Below, piece after piece: positions 7,836 through 17,139 of a stretch of DNA of 63,505 bases. Below the pieces are notes generated by a model, which saw nothing but the letters and a program-made list of their open reading frames with translations, did not search any database and was not told where the DNA came from. This DNA comes from a virus, in IMG/VR virus record IMGVR_UViG_3300025098_000035, positions 1 through 63,505 of that record; one strand, written 5' to 3'. Numbering within the stretch: position 1 is the first letter of the stretch; each line of letters opens with the position of its first letter. A program made the position numbers and the translations under genes.

Positions 7836-10800
7836 ATGGTAGCAGAACAATTCAATATCGCTAAAGACGAATTACTCCTTTCATTAGCCGATGGTAATGA
7901 CTTAGCGTTTAGTGCCGCTGAATACATTATTGCTTGGGAATCTCTTAACAAAGCCCCTACAGACACACTTTCAAAGTCGTTAAAATATACGGCTGAACTA
8001 ATTCAAAAAGAAGAAGACAAAGCCGCAAAAGTAGAAAAAGTCAAGTCCTATAAAGAAGGTCCGGGTTTTCTTCTTGCACATCATCATACTCATGGTGAAC
8101 AGACAAACCATGTTTGGAAGGACAGTTTATCGGGTGCTGACAATGTGAGAGAATCTCACGCTGTATGGCCTCGGTATGTACCTACTTCATCTCATCCATA
8201 TCGAGAGCATAATTATCCTTTTCACCATACTAATCACCCTCTTTTGCGAATGGACTCAAGTAAAGGTAATGCTGGTTATGTTGAAGTTTTACGAAGTCAT
8301 ATTTTTGGCGGTCATTCTAAAGAAGAAGCGCAAATGGAAAAAGAGTTTCAAAAGTATTTAGAAACGAAGAAAAGTCCATTGGTACACGGATATAACGGTA
8401 AAAAAATCCTCGGCTCGTTGAGACATCATAAATCAAATTATAGCCATCAACATGACCTTTACGAGCGAGATTACCAACGCTGGAATAAACTTAACAGTGA
8501 TTTGAAAGACCAGTATCTCGCTGATGGTCGTTCAGCAGAAGAAACTGAAAATCGTTTACGAGTGGACCATTTTAATCAAAGAGCAAAGCAGTGGCAAAGC
8601 GGCGGGTATGTTGTAGATGAAAACGGTGATAATCATGCTGTTGGATTAGGACAAGAGGGGTATCACCTTGGTCTTGAATGGCTTAATCCCGAAGAACGCA
8701 CAGCCGTAATGCGTCATCTACATGAAAAAGGAGTTGACAATCATAATGAAATAAAGTTACCAAATGGTGAGTTTATCCCTACGGCTCGATTGACTTGGAA
8801 CAATTTAATGCGTCGTACACCGGAAAAGAACTGGGCGTTAAGAGCAAGCGGTCACTTTGGCCCAAACGGTCATTTACGACAAGAAACACTTGAGGGTGAC
8901 TTTAGACAAGGTGATAACCGTTTTTCACAAGGTGTAATCGGAGAGGCGGCTCATACTTATGAAATAGGAGGACAACCAATTTCACATTACATTGCAGAAG
9001 CGATACATAATCGCTTTGGGATAGAACTGCCCGATGGTGATAATGAAGGAGTCGGGAAACCATTTGACATTCTACCAAGACTCGGTTTACATTCAAAGCC
9101 GGTTCAAGACAGTTACTCGTTGAAAGACTTACGGGCTGGTACATTTAAACACTATAAAAAATCAAAAGGAATGGACCCGAAGCATACTCGTATGCCAATG
9201 GAGGATGTTCTATTCCTTGCAGGTTATGACCCTAAAACACGAAAGCCGCTTCTTAATCACCCTATATACGGAGAAATGGATGGTCCGATTATCCCGCTTC
9301 ATGACTTAGAACAGATGGAGTCGGAGGCTAAATCTCATGGCTCTTTGTCTTCATTGGCTAAAGAGATGAGAACTGACCTCGCTTATTTACAATCTCCGCA
9401 TGGTCCTCATCCCGATGAAGAAAAACCTAAGTTTTGGCGATTTGATAAGGGTGGTAATCATACTATAGGACCAGCAAAGTTTTGGAGTAAACCTTTCGCT
9501 CAAGTTGGTGGTGCTGATATGACTTTGGCTACTTACAATGAGAATGTACACAGTGTTGCTCATAATGAAGACGAATTAACAGAAGAAGAAAAAATCGAAC
9601 AGGCGTATGCAAACATAGCGAGTAATGAGCCTGTGGATATTACCGGTGGGGCGCAAAACGAAGACACTGCACACATCCCAACTCCGTTTCAACAAAAAAA
9701 GAAAGACATGTCATCCCCCTCTACTTCGGGGTTATTTGAAGTAAATGAGCAACATCACGGCCAACTACACCCCAATCCAATTAACATGGCTTTAGGGATG
9801 CACTTTGGGCCGGAGAAATCAAGAGAAATAGGACAAGTTGAAAAACAAAAAGGAGGTGCTACCAAGTTTGTAAGGTTTCAAGACGGTGATATTCTACAAA
9901 ATCTATTCTCACCTGCTAATGCCTTTACAAAAACCAGTAGCGGTGATAAGCATAATTGGACATTACATCAATCAACTTACAACCCTCAACTACTACATTC
10001 TCTCCGTACAATGAGTAATGATGAAAAAAAGAAACTTAAAGTTGATACTATTAAACAAACTTTACATTCACATAATCCATTAAAAACATCTCAACCCGAA
10101 AGCACCTATGGAGCGCATACATCGGATGCACCTATTGGTGAGAAAGCAAGAGCAAATCATTGGCGAAAAACAATGTTGGGGCAAACATTAGACCCCTACA
10201 AACCGCAGAAAAACTCGGTTCAACCATTGAAGGACTTAATGAGTGGAAACATTCCTGTAAGTTTTGGAGTGGACCATGAGGATTACATGGATTTTTTGGG
10301 GTGGGGTGTTAAACAACCCAATTTTAACAATGTAAAAAACTACATTACTTCGCCGGATAGCGCAAAAGCCTTGCGTATTTTGACAGCAATAGCAAAAGAA
10401 ACTGGGAGTAATTCTCCTAATCGTATTCTAAACAACATTAACGATTTGACAGAAGACAACCCAATGTATGCTGATATTAAACATCGTATGGAAAAAGAGG
10501 GTTCATACCTTAACGACGGGGATATAGACGAACTTAAAGGGTGGTTAAATAGTTTTGAAGTACAATTACGGCAGAAAAAGGGTAAAGAGGCGGAAGCGAA
10601 AAACCAACGCAGTAAAACCAGCATTCAAGCAACAGAAGACACAACATTTACTACAAGAACTATTGACTCCGCATTGAAGTTTGGTGGTATGCTTCCTGCA
10701 ATGCAAAAAGAAAAAGAATTGAGTGAGCGATTGAATGTTATTACTGAAATGATACAATACATGGATTCACCGGAACAGGTACAATCATTAAGACGGGAAT

Positions 10801-13682
10801 TAGATGAAGGGCAAGTAGAATTGAATAGGTTACAACGCCGTTCAAGTGAATCTGCTCTTGGTAAACAACCTACACGCTGGAAAACCGATGCTGGTTTTAT
10901 TGACAAAGTGGCTAAAAATAGTCGTAACGCTGTCCTTGAAGCCGCAAAAAAATTATTACCTATAGTTATGGAACATGACCCAAATCATTTTGACATTAAC
11001 GACCCGGAGAAGTTTATGGCGAATCATAACCGTTTAATGTATGACGCTGAACGGTGGCTTGCAAATGCAGACCATAGTGTACACGGTATCAAAGCACCTG
11101 TTTACAGAACATCGGATGAAAGTAAAACAGTTACTTCAAAGCAAAAAGGCTTTCATCGTGATGTAATGAGTCACATGCTCGACAACAGTTTTGAATTAAA
11201 CGGTAACATGACACCCGATGAAGTCTTAGAAGGTATGGGATTAGAAGGTAAGACAAGTCAACAAAAAGCACGATTAAGAGAACATGTACAAAAAATAATT
11301 GATGAGTCAAATGTAAGAGAAGTTCCGTTGCGTGTTGCGACTGTCGGACAGTTAATGACGAGTGGTAATTTTGATGACGAGTTTTCACTTCATCGTATTC
11401 ACGCTGATGAACAATTCGCTCAAGACTATCAAGACGGTGGAATACACACTGCTATTGATAACGCTCAATCGAGAACTAAAAACTGGAAAGCACATCCTAT
11501 TCATGGTATAGTAGGTACTGTCGGACAGCATAGATTTGACTCATCGCAATATGGTAGTAATATGTCAAACAACGGTTTATCCTACTATCCAGCCGGTGGT
11601 AAACTCGATGTGCATAACAGATTAGGTGCTGGTAAAGGTGGTAAAAAGCCTTACACGAGAAGAACAAAAAATTACCTTGATAGTATTGTAAGTTTAGATA
11701 TTGATGCTGTAAATGCTGATAATATGACACCTACGCAAGAAATTGTGAGAACGCTTGGTATTAACGGTGAACCAGTACCTATTGGTGGGGTTAATCCTTC
11801 TTCATTCGGAATTATGCCTACACACACTGGTGCTGATGTAGTCCACTCTTCTGCTGTCCCTCAACAGTCATCATTTGGTATCGAGTTTGATTCTCAAGGA
11901 CAACCATCGGTCGGTACTTACACTGAACCTCAATTATACCATCCTACTTGGCAAGGTGCATTAGAGGAACTCCACGGCACAGATATGACAAATCATTTGT
12001 TGGAAACATTACCACCACATCAAAATCCTACTCCACCTTTTATGGATTATGACAAAGAAACTTTTGATATATTCGGAGAAAACAACCCTACTGCTCTTAA
12101 CTTGAGTGAAATGAGTGAATATATTACTTCTCTTTTAAATCCCGATGTGCTTTTGACAAAAGCCGATGATGCTGAATGGTGTCCTCCGGTAAGACCGATG
12201 CACCGCATATTCGATTTAAGTGACCTTGAACACCTAAGAGGGTTTAGCGGTTCATGGGTAGTCAGTAAGTGGTACGATGGTAAGCGAGTTATTATCGTAC
12301 AAAACGATAATGAAATCACTACTTATGATGAAAATGGGCGCAAGGTTGGATTAAAGAAAGCATTCAAAGAAAGCCTCGCTGAATTAAACGACAATAACTT
12401 TGTCATTGATGGTATTGTAGGTGAAGAAGACTTGAACATTATTGATATTATCAACTATGATGATACCAATGTTGCTGAAATGTTAATGCATGAACGCATG
12501 AAAGTTCTAAGAGGGCAGTTCGATAGCCATGAAAATGTCATCATTCCCGGCCCGCATGATACAAAAATGACTGATGATGAGGGTCTTGAAGACGCTGTTA
12601 AAATCCTACAAGAAGACCACGGTATAGTTTTGTTACGAGATAATAAATCCACATACATGAAAGGAGAGCGTCGTCATCCTAAGTGGTTGTTATTGCGTGA
12701 AAGTCGTGATTTTAACTTTATCATTCTTGACCGTCGAGGTAAAGGACCATACACATATCAACTTGGTGCAGGGCCGATTCTTGACGGTGAAGCATTAGGT
12801 AATCGTGCCGTCACATACAAGAACAATTTCTACATGGATGTAGGTACAGCCCACAGACAACAAAGAACCTTCAAAGTTGGCGATATAGTAAGAGCAACTG
12901 TAACAGGAGTTACAAAAAAGCGTAGAAAAAATCGAGATGTGTTCAATGTACAAGTGCGTGAAATAGAAAGTGAAGGTGAAGGTGAAGGTGCGGCCAGTGC
13001 TGAATCATTAGACCTTATGACAAAATCGTTTGCACCTTTGCTTATACCCCATGATATAGAATACAATGATGGTGTATTACAAGTTATACTCAAAGGTGTA
13101 GATACAGTATCGTATCAAGTTACACATATGGATGACAACTGGTATCTACATGACCCTTCTTCGGCTTTAGGTGATTTGACTAAATCGAATTATTCTCTCA
13201 CTCTTGCTGAAAGCCTTCATCCGTTTTGGCATTCAGTAGCACCGTTGATGCTTGACGGTCATCTCGTAAAAACAGAAATGGATGAAAAGAAAGTGCCAAG
13301 TCGTAAAAGACAAGAAGAACAATCAGCCGGAGTTCTTGATGCTAAAGACGATAACCGCCTTCTTAAACCATCAACTAAGAAGGCTCTTGATGTAATTAGT
13401 CGTGCTTTAGACAGACTCGCTAAAGAAAAACTTACTTGGACAGGGCCGAAAGGTTTGGGTATTGACATGGCTACACCGGTAGAATCACCAAGTGGTCCTA
13501 CGAGATTAACAGAAGAAAGTAACTTACCCGACTATGATGGTAAAGTAAGACCGGATGAAAAGGATGGTGTTGATTCGGATGATAAAAAGAAAAAACCCAT
13601 TACGCATGTTGAAATGAAGACTGATGCAGACGAGTCTATCGTTTTAGATGATGAAGACGGTACTCCTACTCTTTCAGTGTGA
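7836..13682 (+). CDS. Giant head-module protein with degenerate ATP-dependent DNA ligase-like domain
   Basis: A 1,948-residue protein between portal and prohead protease. The N-terminal part is unusually His-rich (HHHTH near residue 82, FHHTNHP, LRHHKSNYSHQH). Residues about 1,460-1,720 match an ATP-dependent DNA ligase core: motif I KWYDGKR at 1478-1484 (nucleophile Lys1478), motif III-like FVIDGIVGE at 1522-1530, motif IV-like HGIVLL from 1595, motif V-like KWLLLR at 1616-1621, then an OB-fold-like segment (FKVGDIVRATVTGV). The Glu of motifs III and IV and the first Lys of motif V are replaced, so ligation activity is doubtful. The 1,450-residue region before it is unrecognised and looks structural. 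The C-terminus is acidic and Lys-rich. It may be a virion protein carrying a nucleotide-binding or ligase-derived domain. Confidence 0.85.
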   Translation: MVAEQFNIAKDELLLSLADGNDLAFSAAEYIIAWESLNKAPTDTLSKSLKYTAELIQKEEDKAAKVEKVKSYKEGPGFLLAHHHTHGEQTNHVWKDSLSGADNVRESHAVWPRYVPTSSHPYREHNYPFHHTNHPLLRMDSSKGNAGYVEVLRSHIFGGHSKEEAQMEKEFQKYLETKKSPLVHGYNGKKILGSLRHHKSNYSHQHDLYERDYQRWNKLNSDLKDQYLADGRSAEETENRLRVDHFNQRAKQWQSGGYVVDENGDNHAVGLGQEGYHLGLEWLNPEERTAVMRHLHEKGVDNHNEIKLPNGEFIPTARLTWNNLMRRTPEKNWALRASGHFGPNGHLRQETLEGDFRQGDNRFSQGVIGEAAHTYEIGGQPISHYIAEAIHNRFGIELPDGDNEGVGKPFDILPRLGLHSKPVQDSYSLKDLRAGTFKHYKKSKGMDPKHTRMPMEDVLFLAGYDPKTRKPLLNHPIYGEMDGPIIPLHDLEQMESEAKSHGSLSSLAKEMRTDLAYLQSPHGPHPDEEKPKFWRFDKGGNHTIGPAKFWSKPFAQVGGADMTLATYNENVHSVAHNEDELTEEEKIEQAYANIASNEPVDITGGAQNEDTAHIPTPFQQKKKDMSSPSTSGLFEVNEQHHGQLHPNPINMALGMHFGPEKSREIGQVEKQKGGATKFVRFQDGDILQNLFSPANAFTKTSSGDKHNWTLHQSTYNPQLLHSLRTMSNDEKKKLKVDTIKQTLHSHNPLKTSQPESTYGAHTSDAPIGEKARANHWRKTMLGQTLDPYKPQKNSVQPLKDLMSGNIPVSFGVDHEDYMDFLGWGVKQPNFNNVKNYITSPDSAKALRILTAIAKETGSNSPNRILNNINDLTEDNPMYADIKHRMEKEGSYLNDGDIDELKGWLNSFEVQLRQKKGKEAEAKNQRSKTSIQATEDTTFTTRTIDSALKFGGMLPAMQKEKELSERLNVITEMIQYMDSPEQVQSLRRELDEGQVELNRLQRRSSESALGKQPTRWKTDAGFIDKVAKNSRNAVLEAAKKLLPIVMEHDPNHFDINDPEKFMANHNRLMYDAERWLANADHSVHGIKAPVYRTSDESKTVTSKQKGFHRDVMSHMLDNSFELNGNMTPDEVLEGMGLEGKTSQQKARLREHVQKIIDESNVREVPLRVATVGQLMTSGNFDDEFSLHRIHADEQFAQDYQDGGIHTAIDNAQSRTKNWKAHPIHGIVGTVGQHRFDSSQYGSNMSNNGLSYYPAGGKLDVHNRLGAGKGGKKPYTRRTKNYLDSIVSLDIDAVNADNMTPTQEIVRTLGINGEPVPIGGVNPSSFGIMPTHTGADVVHSSAVPQQSSFGIEFDSQGQPSVGTYTEPQLYHPTWQGALEELHGTDMTNHLLETLPPHQNPTPPFMDYDKETFDIFGENNPTALNLSEMSEYITSLLNPDVLLTKADDAEWCPPVRPMHRIFDLSDLEHLRGFSGSWVVSKWYDGKRVIIVQNDNEITTYDENGRKVGLKKAFKESLAELNDNNFVIDGIVGEEDLNIIDIINYDDTNVAEMLMHERMKVLRGQFDSHENVIIPGPHDTKMTDDEGLEDAVKILQEDHGIVLLRDNKSTYMKGERRHPKWLLLRESRDFNFIILDRRGKGPYTYQLGAGPILDGEALGNRAVTYKNNFYMDVGTAHRQQRTFKVGDIVRATVTGVTKKRRKNRDVFNVQVREIESEGEGEGAASAESLDLMTKSFAPLLIPHDIEYNDGVLQVILKGVDTVSYQVTHMDDNWYLHDPSSALGDLTKSNYSLTLAESLHPFWHSVAPLMLDGHLVKTEMDEKKVPSRKRQEEQSAGVLDAKDDNRLLKPSTKKALDVISRALDRLAKEKLTWTGPKGLGIDMATPVESPSGPTRLTEESNLPDYDGKVRPDEKDGVDSDDKKKKPITHVEMKTDADESIVLDDEDGTPTLSV

Positions 13683-13722
13683 AAGAAACATTCTATATAC
13701 CATGACAATGAATCGGAGGGTA

Positions 13723-15114
13723 ATGTTGTCCTTAAAGCGACCCACCTCCGGCATTGCTCTCATTAAGGGCAGTTCCGATATGGTTATCGCTGGCTACGCA
13801 TCAGTTGAACTGGTGGACAAGCAAGGCGACCTTATTACTCGTTCAGCACTAAAGGATGCATTTGGCGGATTCATGAAGAGTGAGAAGTTCCGTAATGTTC
13901 AACTCGCTCACTCAAATATTCAAGTTGGAGAAGTTATTGACTCCTATGTAGATTCAAATGGTCGGATGTGGAAGTCCGAAGTTGATGATGCCGGTATGTT
14001 TGTCGTTGTTTCACTTCGCAACGATATTGAAAAGGCTCGTGAAGTGGCCGCAGAAATCCGTAAAGGTAATCTGCAAGGATTTTCCATCGGTGGACAAGCA
14101 TTCAAGAGAGTGCGAAAATCGGATGGGGAACATGGAGACTACCAAGAAATTAGTAAAATGGAACTGCACGAAATAACGATATGTGAAAAAGGGATTAACC
14201 CCGAAGCGCAGTTTCGTATTTTAAAGGAGGACACCCACATGACAACAGAAAATGATTTGAATAATGTAATGAGCAGACTTGAAGCACGACTTGACGCTAT
14301 GGAAAAAGGCGAAATGCCTCCCGGCCTTAAGGAACATATGAACGATAAAAAAGACGATTCCGACGATGAAAAGAAGGAAAACCCATTCGCCGCAAAAAAA
14401 GACGAAGAAAAGGATGACGAGGATATGAAAGACGACAAAATGTATGCAAAGAGCGAGTACAGTGATGTAATTACTGCTGAATACCTAAACTGGATGGAGG
14501 ACACTCTCAAATCCGCTGGTGTTGACACTATGCAAGCACGAACACACTTCGATAATTTGGAAAAGGCGCAACTTGGCGGCTTCGACAACCCCGATGCTGT
14601 TGATGGTGCTGACTACTTCGCCGGACAAGTCCGAGGTCGAGGTCAAGAAAACGGTTCACCTTCAACCGGTGCAATCTCCGCAATCTCTTCAACTGGTGGT
14701 AAAACACCATCCGGCGCACTTGGGCCTGTTTCAATGGCTAAGGGTTACATTAACCCAAGCAATGTTTCAGCATCCGATGTTGAAGCCGCTTACGAAGTTT
14801 ACAAAGCCGCCGCAATGGAACAAGGATTCCGTGGCGACCTTGAATCTCAATTCGCATCTCGCTTTGCAGAAGAACAAAAAATTGCAAAGCATGAAGCAGA
14901 AAAAGCCGAGTTCGACGCTCGTGCGCCTCTTAACGAAGTCATGAAGTCAATTAACGCACTAAGTGAGCGTATTGATAACATTGGTATTCAAGGAACATCA
15001 ATTCAAAAGTCGGCTTCTTCATCTAATGTTGAAGTCCCATCCACACAAGACTTGAGTAACATGTCTTGGGATGAAGTACACAATCTCGCCGGTTCGGTCA
15101 TTCGAGGGGCTTGA
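13723..15114 (+). CDS. HK97-type prohead protease fused to scaffold
   Basis: This 463-residue product matures the capsid. The N-terminal ~165 residues match the U35/S78 prohead protease fold: GYASVELVDKQGDLI at the start, catalytic His63 in VQLAHSN, catalytic Ser121 in GFSIGG, and the closing KMELHEITICEKGINPEAQF segment. The rest is a scaffold: a short coiled coil, an acidic Asp/Glu/Lys stretch (about 205-250), helical regions and the C-terminal motif NMSWDEVHNLAG. I chose ATG 13723, preceded by GGAGGG; an upstream in-frame ATG at 13648 overlaps the previous gene and has no ribosome site. An internal start at 14239 probably makes the scaffold alone. Confidence 0.92.
   Translation: MLSLKRPTSGIALIKGSSDMVIAGYASVELVDKQGDLITRSALKDAFGGFMKSEKFRNVQLAHSNIQVGEVIDSYVDSNGRMWKSEVDDAGMFVVVSLRNDIEKAREVAAEIRKGNLQGFSIGGQAFKRVRKSDGEHGDYQEISKMELHEITICEKGINPEAQFRILKEDTHMTTENDLNNVMSRLEARLDAMEKGEMPPGLKEHMNDKKDDSDDEKKENPFAAKKDEEKDDEDMKDDKMYAKSEYSDVITAEYLNWMEDTLKSAGVDTMQARTHFDNLEKAQLGGFDNPDAVDGADYFAGQVRGRGQENGSPSTGAISAISSTGGKTPSGALGPVSMAKGYINPSNVSASDVEAAYEVYKAAAMEQGFRGDLESQFASRFAEEQKIAKHEAEKAEFDARAPLNEVMKSINALSERIDNIGIQGTSIQKSASSSNVEVPSTQDLSNMSWDEVHNLAGSVIRGA
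14239..15114 (+). CDS. Probable nested scaffold protein from internal start
   Basis: Within the protease-scaffold gene, AAAGGAGG at 14224-14231 lies just before an in-frame ATG at 14239 (residue 173 of the full product), exactly at the protease-scaffold boundary. This would yield a 291-residue scaffold beginning MTTENDLNNVMSRLEARLDA, without the protease. Lambda makes its scaffold Nu3 in the same nested way from gene C. The ribosome site is one of the strongest in the window, which argues for real use. Expression of the shorter form is inference. Confidence 0.6.
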   Translation: MTTENDLNNVMSRLEARLDAMEKGEMPPGLKEHMNDKKDDSDDEKKENPFAAKKDEEKDDEDMKDDKMYAKSEYSDVITAEYLNWMEDTLKSAGVDTMQARTHFDNLEKAQLGGFDNPDAVDGADYFAGQVRGRGQENGSPSTGAISAISSTGGKTPSGALGPVSMAKGYINPSNVSASDVEAAYEVYKAAAMEQGFRGDLESQFASRFAEEQKIAKHEAEKAEFDARAPLNEVMKSINALSERIDNIGIQGTSIQKSASSSNVEVPSTQDLSNMSWDEVHNLAGSVIRGA

Positions 15115-15146
15115 AAATAAAAAAAAAATAATGGAGAGTGAAATAT
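15115..15146 (+). promoter_or_regulatory. A-rich leader and ribosome site of the capsid gene
   Basis: The short gap before the capsid gene is an uninterrupted A-rich stretch followed by TAATGGAGAGTGAAATAT and the ATG. The same arrangement, with nearly the same bases, precedes the next gene at 16284 and is seen nowhere else I noticed. It probably provides an unstructured, highly efficient translation start for the most abundant virion proteins; it could also be part of a promoter. Confidence 0.55.
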
Positions 15147-16247
15147 ATGGCACGAGACTACATACGAAGCGTAACTGACATGGAACGGTACTTTTACGGT
15201 GCTGGTAATGCAATGGGATATTCCTACAGCGGTAGCGAATTGCTCAAGGCTGACAGCCCAATGATGAGTACTACAGCAGGAACTTACCAAGCGATTTATG
15301 GTCGCAAGGTTTGGTCGCAATTGAACCAAGAGTTCAATGCATTCTCAATTCTACCAAAGCGACCTTGGGAACGCAGTGGATGGCGAGTCATCACTGAACG
15401 ACCTTCGTTCAGCGTTGGTGGCGGTGTTGCAGAAAACGCAACTCTACCGGACACTACCAAGCCTACCTTCCAACACATTGCCGCAAAGCCAAAGACGATT
15501 GTTCACACATTCGACATGAGCGAAACCGCAATGTTCCTTGCTGACAAGGATGACGGACTGGGTGACATTCGCTCAATCCTCAAAGAAGAAATGGGTAAGC
15601 ACCACGCCGAGCATATCAATAAAATGTTGCTCGTTGACAAGGCTACCGTTGCTGGAAACGATTTCGAGTCTCTTGACCGTATCGCTACTGGCCTCGTTGC
15701 TGGTTCAGCAGAAGACATCTACTCGATTGACCGAAGTGAAAACTCTTGGTCTGTTGCAGAAGAAGACTCCAACGGTGGTACTGACAGAACTCTTTCTCTC
15801 GACCACTTGGACAGTATTTTCCAAAAGTGTTGGACTCGTGGTGGTAATCCAAAGGTTATCCTCACTGGATATGACACTTTGATGCGCCTTCAACAACTTC
15901 TACAATCGCAACAGCGTTTCATGGAAGAAAAGCGTATCACCCCTACCTACAATGGTGTTAAGGGTGTACCGGGAATTGAAGCAGGATTTATCGTTGCTAC
16001 TTACAACGGTGTTCCTATCATCCCATCTAAGGATGTTCAAGCAGACACATTGAGCCGTATGTATTTCCTCGACACGGATTACCTCTACTTCTCTACTGCT
16101 ATCCCAACGCAATACTTTGAGTCCGGTATCGAAACCGGCGACCCATTCGCAATCAACCGTCTTGGACAAGAAGGAATGTATCGAACTATGGGAGAACTAT
16201 GGACTACTTTCTTCGGAGGACACGCTTCAATTCGTGACCTAAAGTGA
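15147..16247 (+). CDS. Major capsid protein, HK97 fold
   Basis: The 366-residue shell protein. It follows the protease-scaffold gene directly and has the size and pattern of HK97-fold capsid proteins: an N-terminal helical arm, a strand-rich E-loop-like segment (GWRVITERPSFSVGGGVAEN), a spine helix region (DIRSILKEEMGKHHAEHINK), a P-domain with PKVILTGYDTLMRLQQLL and a closing EGMYRTMGELWTTFFGGHASI region. The start at 15147 is preceded by GGAGAGTGA; a GTG nine bases earlier is less likely. The shared A-rich leader suggests very high expression. Confidence 0.92.
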   Translation: MARDYIRSVTDMERYFYGAGNAMGYSYSGSELLKADSPMMSTTAGTYQAIYGRKVWSQLNQEFNAFSILPKRPWERSGWRVITERPSFSVGGGVAENATLPDTTKPTFQHIAAKPKTIVHTFDMSETAMFLADKDDGLGDIRSILKEEMGKHHAEHINKMLLVDKATVAGNDFESLDRIATGLVAGSAEDIYSIDRSENSWSVAEEDSNGGTDRTLSLDHLDSIFQKCWTRGGNPKVILTGYDTLMRLQQLLQSQQRFMEEKRITPTYNGVKGVPGIEAGFIVATYNGVPIIPSKDVQADTLSRMYFLDTDYLYFSTAIPTQYFESGIETGDPFAINRLGQEGMYRTMGELWTTFFGGHASIRDLK

Positions 16248-16252
16248 TGGTG

Positions 16253-16283
16253 ATTGAGAAAAAAATAATGGAGATGAAATATT
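16253..16283 (+). promoter_or_regulatory. Second copy of the A-rich capsid-type leader
   Basis: The bases before the ATG at 16284 run A-rich, then TAATGGAGATGAAATATT, matching the leader of the capsid gene except for one missing base in the Shine-Dalgarno region and one extra T before the start. The repetition of a non-coding element before two adjacent genes suggests selection for matched high expression. Confidence 0.5.
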
Positions 16284-16748
16284 ATGGCAACACAAACAGA
16301 AGTACACAAAGGCATGACAATCAGTTACGAAACTGGTGACTTTACTGACGGCACAGTTGATGTCCTCTTGGACCTTGACTTGCGAACAGGAACACCAAAT
16401 AGTGAAACAGGTTGGTTGGATGGTAACTCCGGTGGTTCTTACCCCGGTAATCTTACAGGTTTCAAAGCAAGTAACGCTGACGGCAATGCCGCTGGTAGTA
16501 TGCGCTTGATTACTGTTGCATTCACACTCGCTGATGCGGCTGAACAAACAATGGTTTTCACCGCTGGTGTTTCAAAAATTATTGGAATCCTCGGAACTAC
16601 TTGTGCAGTAGCAGATAAGACACTATCCGCTACCTTTACCAATGTAGGTACTGCGGCTTTTGCTAAGACTGGTGGCGCACTTCCGGGCCTCACTCTTCAC
16701 GGTGAAGCGGCTGGCGCAGGAACAGTTACAGCAATTGTACTCAATTGA
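16284..16748 (+). CDS. Probable capsid decoration or head-fibre protein
   Basis: A 154-residue protein immediately after the capsid gene and sharing its special leader. It is rich in Gly, Thr, Ala and Val with alternating hydrophobic residues, typical of beta-sandwich virion proteins (MRLITVAFTLADAAEQTMVF, and the end GAGTVTAIVLN). Capsid decoration proteins commonly sit here and are made in amounts similar to the capsid, which fits. No sequence signature of a known decoration family is visible, so the role is inference from position, leader and composition. Confidence 0.72.
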   Translation: MATQTEVHKGMTISYETGDFTDGTVDVLLDLDLRTGTPNSETGWLDGNSGGSYPGNLTGFKASNADGNAAGSMRLITVAFTLADAAEQTMVFTAGVSKIIGILGTTCAVADKTLSATFTNVGTAAFAKTGGALPGLTLHGEAAGAGTVTAIVLN

Positions 16749-16758
16749 GGTGGGCTAA

Positions 16759-17139
16759 ATGCCTACTGTTACCTTTTTAGGTCCGTTCTTTGAGCGACCG
16801 ATGCGACATACAATGGGTATGTGGACTCGTGGTGAAATAGTCGAAGTAAGTCAACAATGGCTTGACGAATGGCGACATACACTGCCTACTTCACTCTTTT
16901 TGATTGAAGGTGAAGAAGAAAATACCACAGACGCAGGTAATGACGGTTTACCCGACACAGGGTGGAGTCGTAAAGACATTATCACATGGTTAAGGAATAA
17001 AAATATCTCGACAGGAAGCGGTTATCTCACGAAGACAGCCGGACTTAAACTTGTAGAAGAATATTTGAATCCCGCACCCGTTGAGGAAACTTTAAGTCAA
17101 GTCGAAGACACCACAGAAACAACAGGAGATGAAGAATAA
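16759..17139 (+). CDS. Small head-module protein with HeH/LEM-like helical region
   Basis: A 126-residue protein. Residues about 1-50 look like a small beta domain (VTFLGPFFERPM), residues about 68-105 read as a helix-extended loop-helix (WSRKDIITWLRNKN, then TAGLKLVEEYL) that resembles HeH/SAP-type DNA-binding folds, and the tail is acidic. The TGAGGTG site formed by the previous stop codon sets the start. Its stop TAA overlaps the next ATG. Possible head-tail connector; not firmly recognised. Confidence 0.75.
   Translation: MPTVTFLGPFFERPMRHTMGMWTRGEIVEVSQQWLDEWRHTLPTSLFLIEGEEENTTDAGNDGLPDTGWSRKDIITWLRNKNISTGSGYLTKTAGLKLVEEYLNPAPVEETLSQVEDTTETTGDEE

Noticed and set aside
14139-14588. 149-residue leftward Ser-rich frame
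   Set aside because: Antisense to the Asp/Glu/Lys-rich scaffold; composition is explained by the opposite strand.
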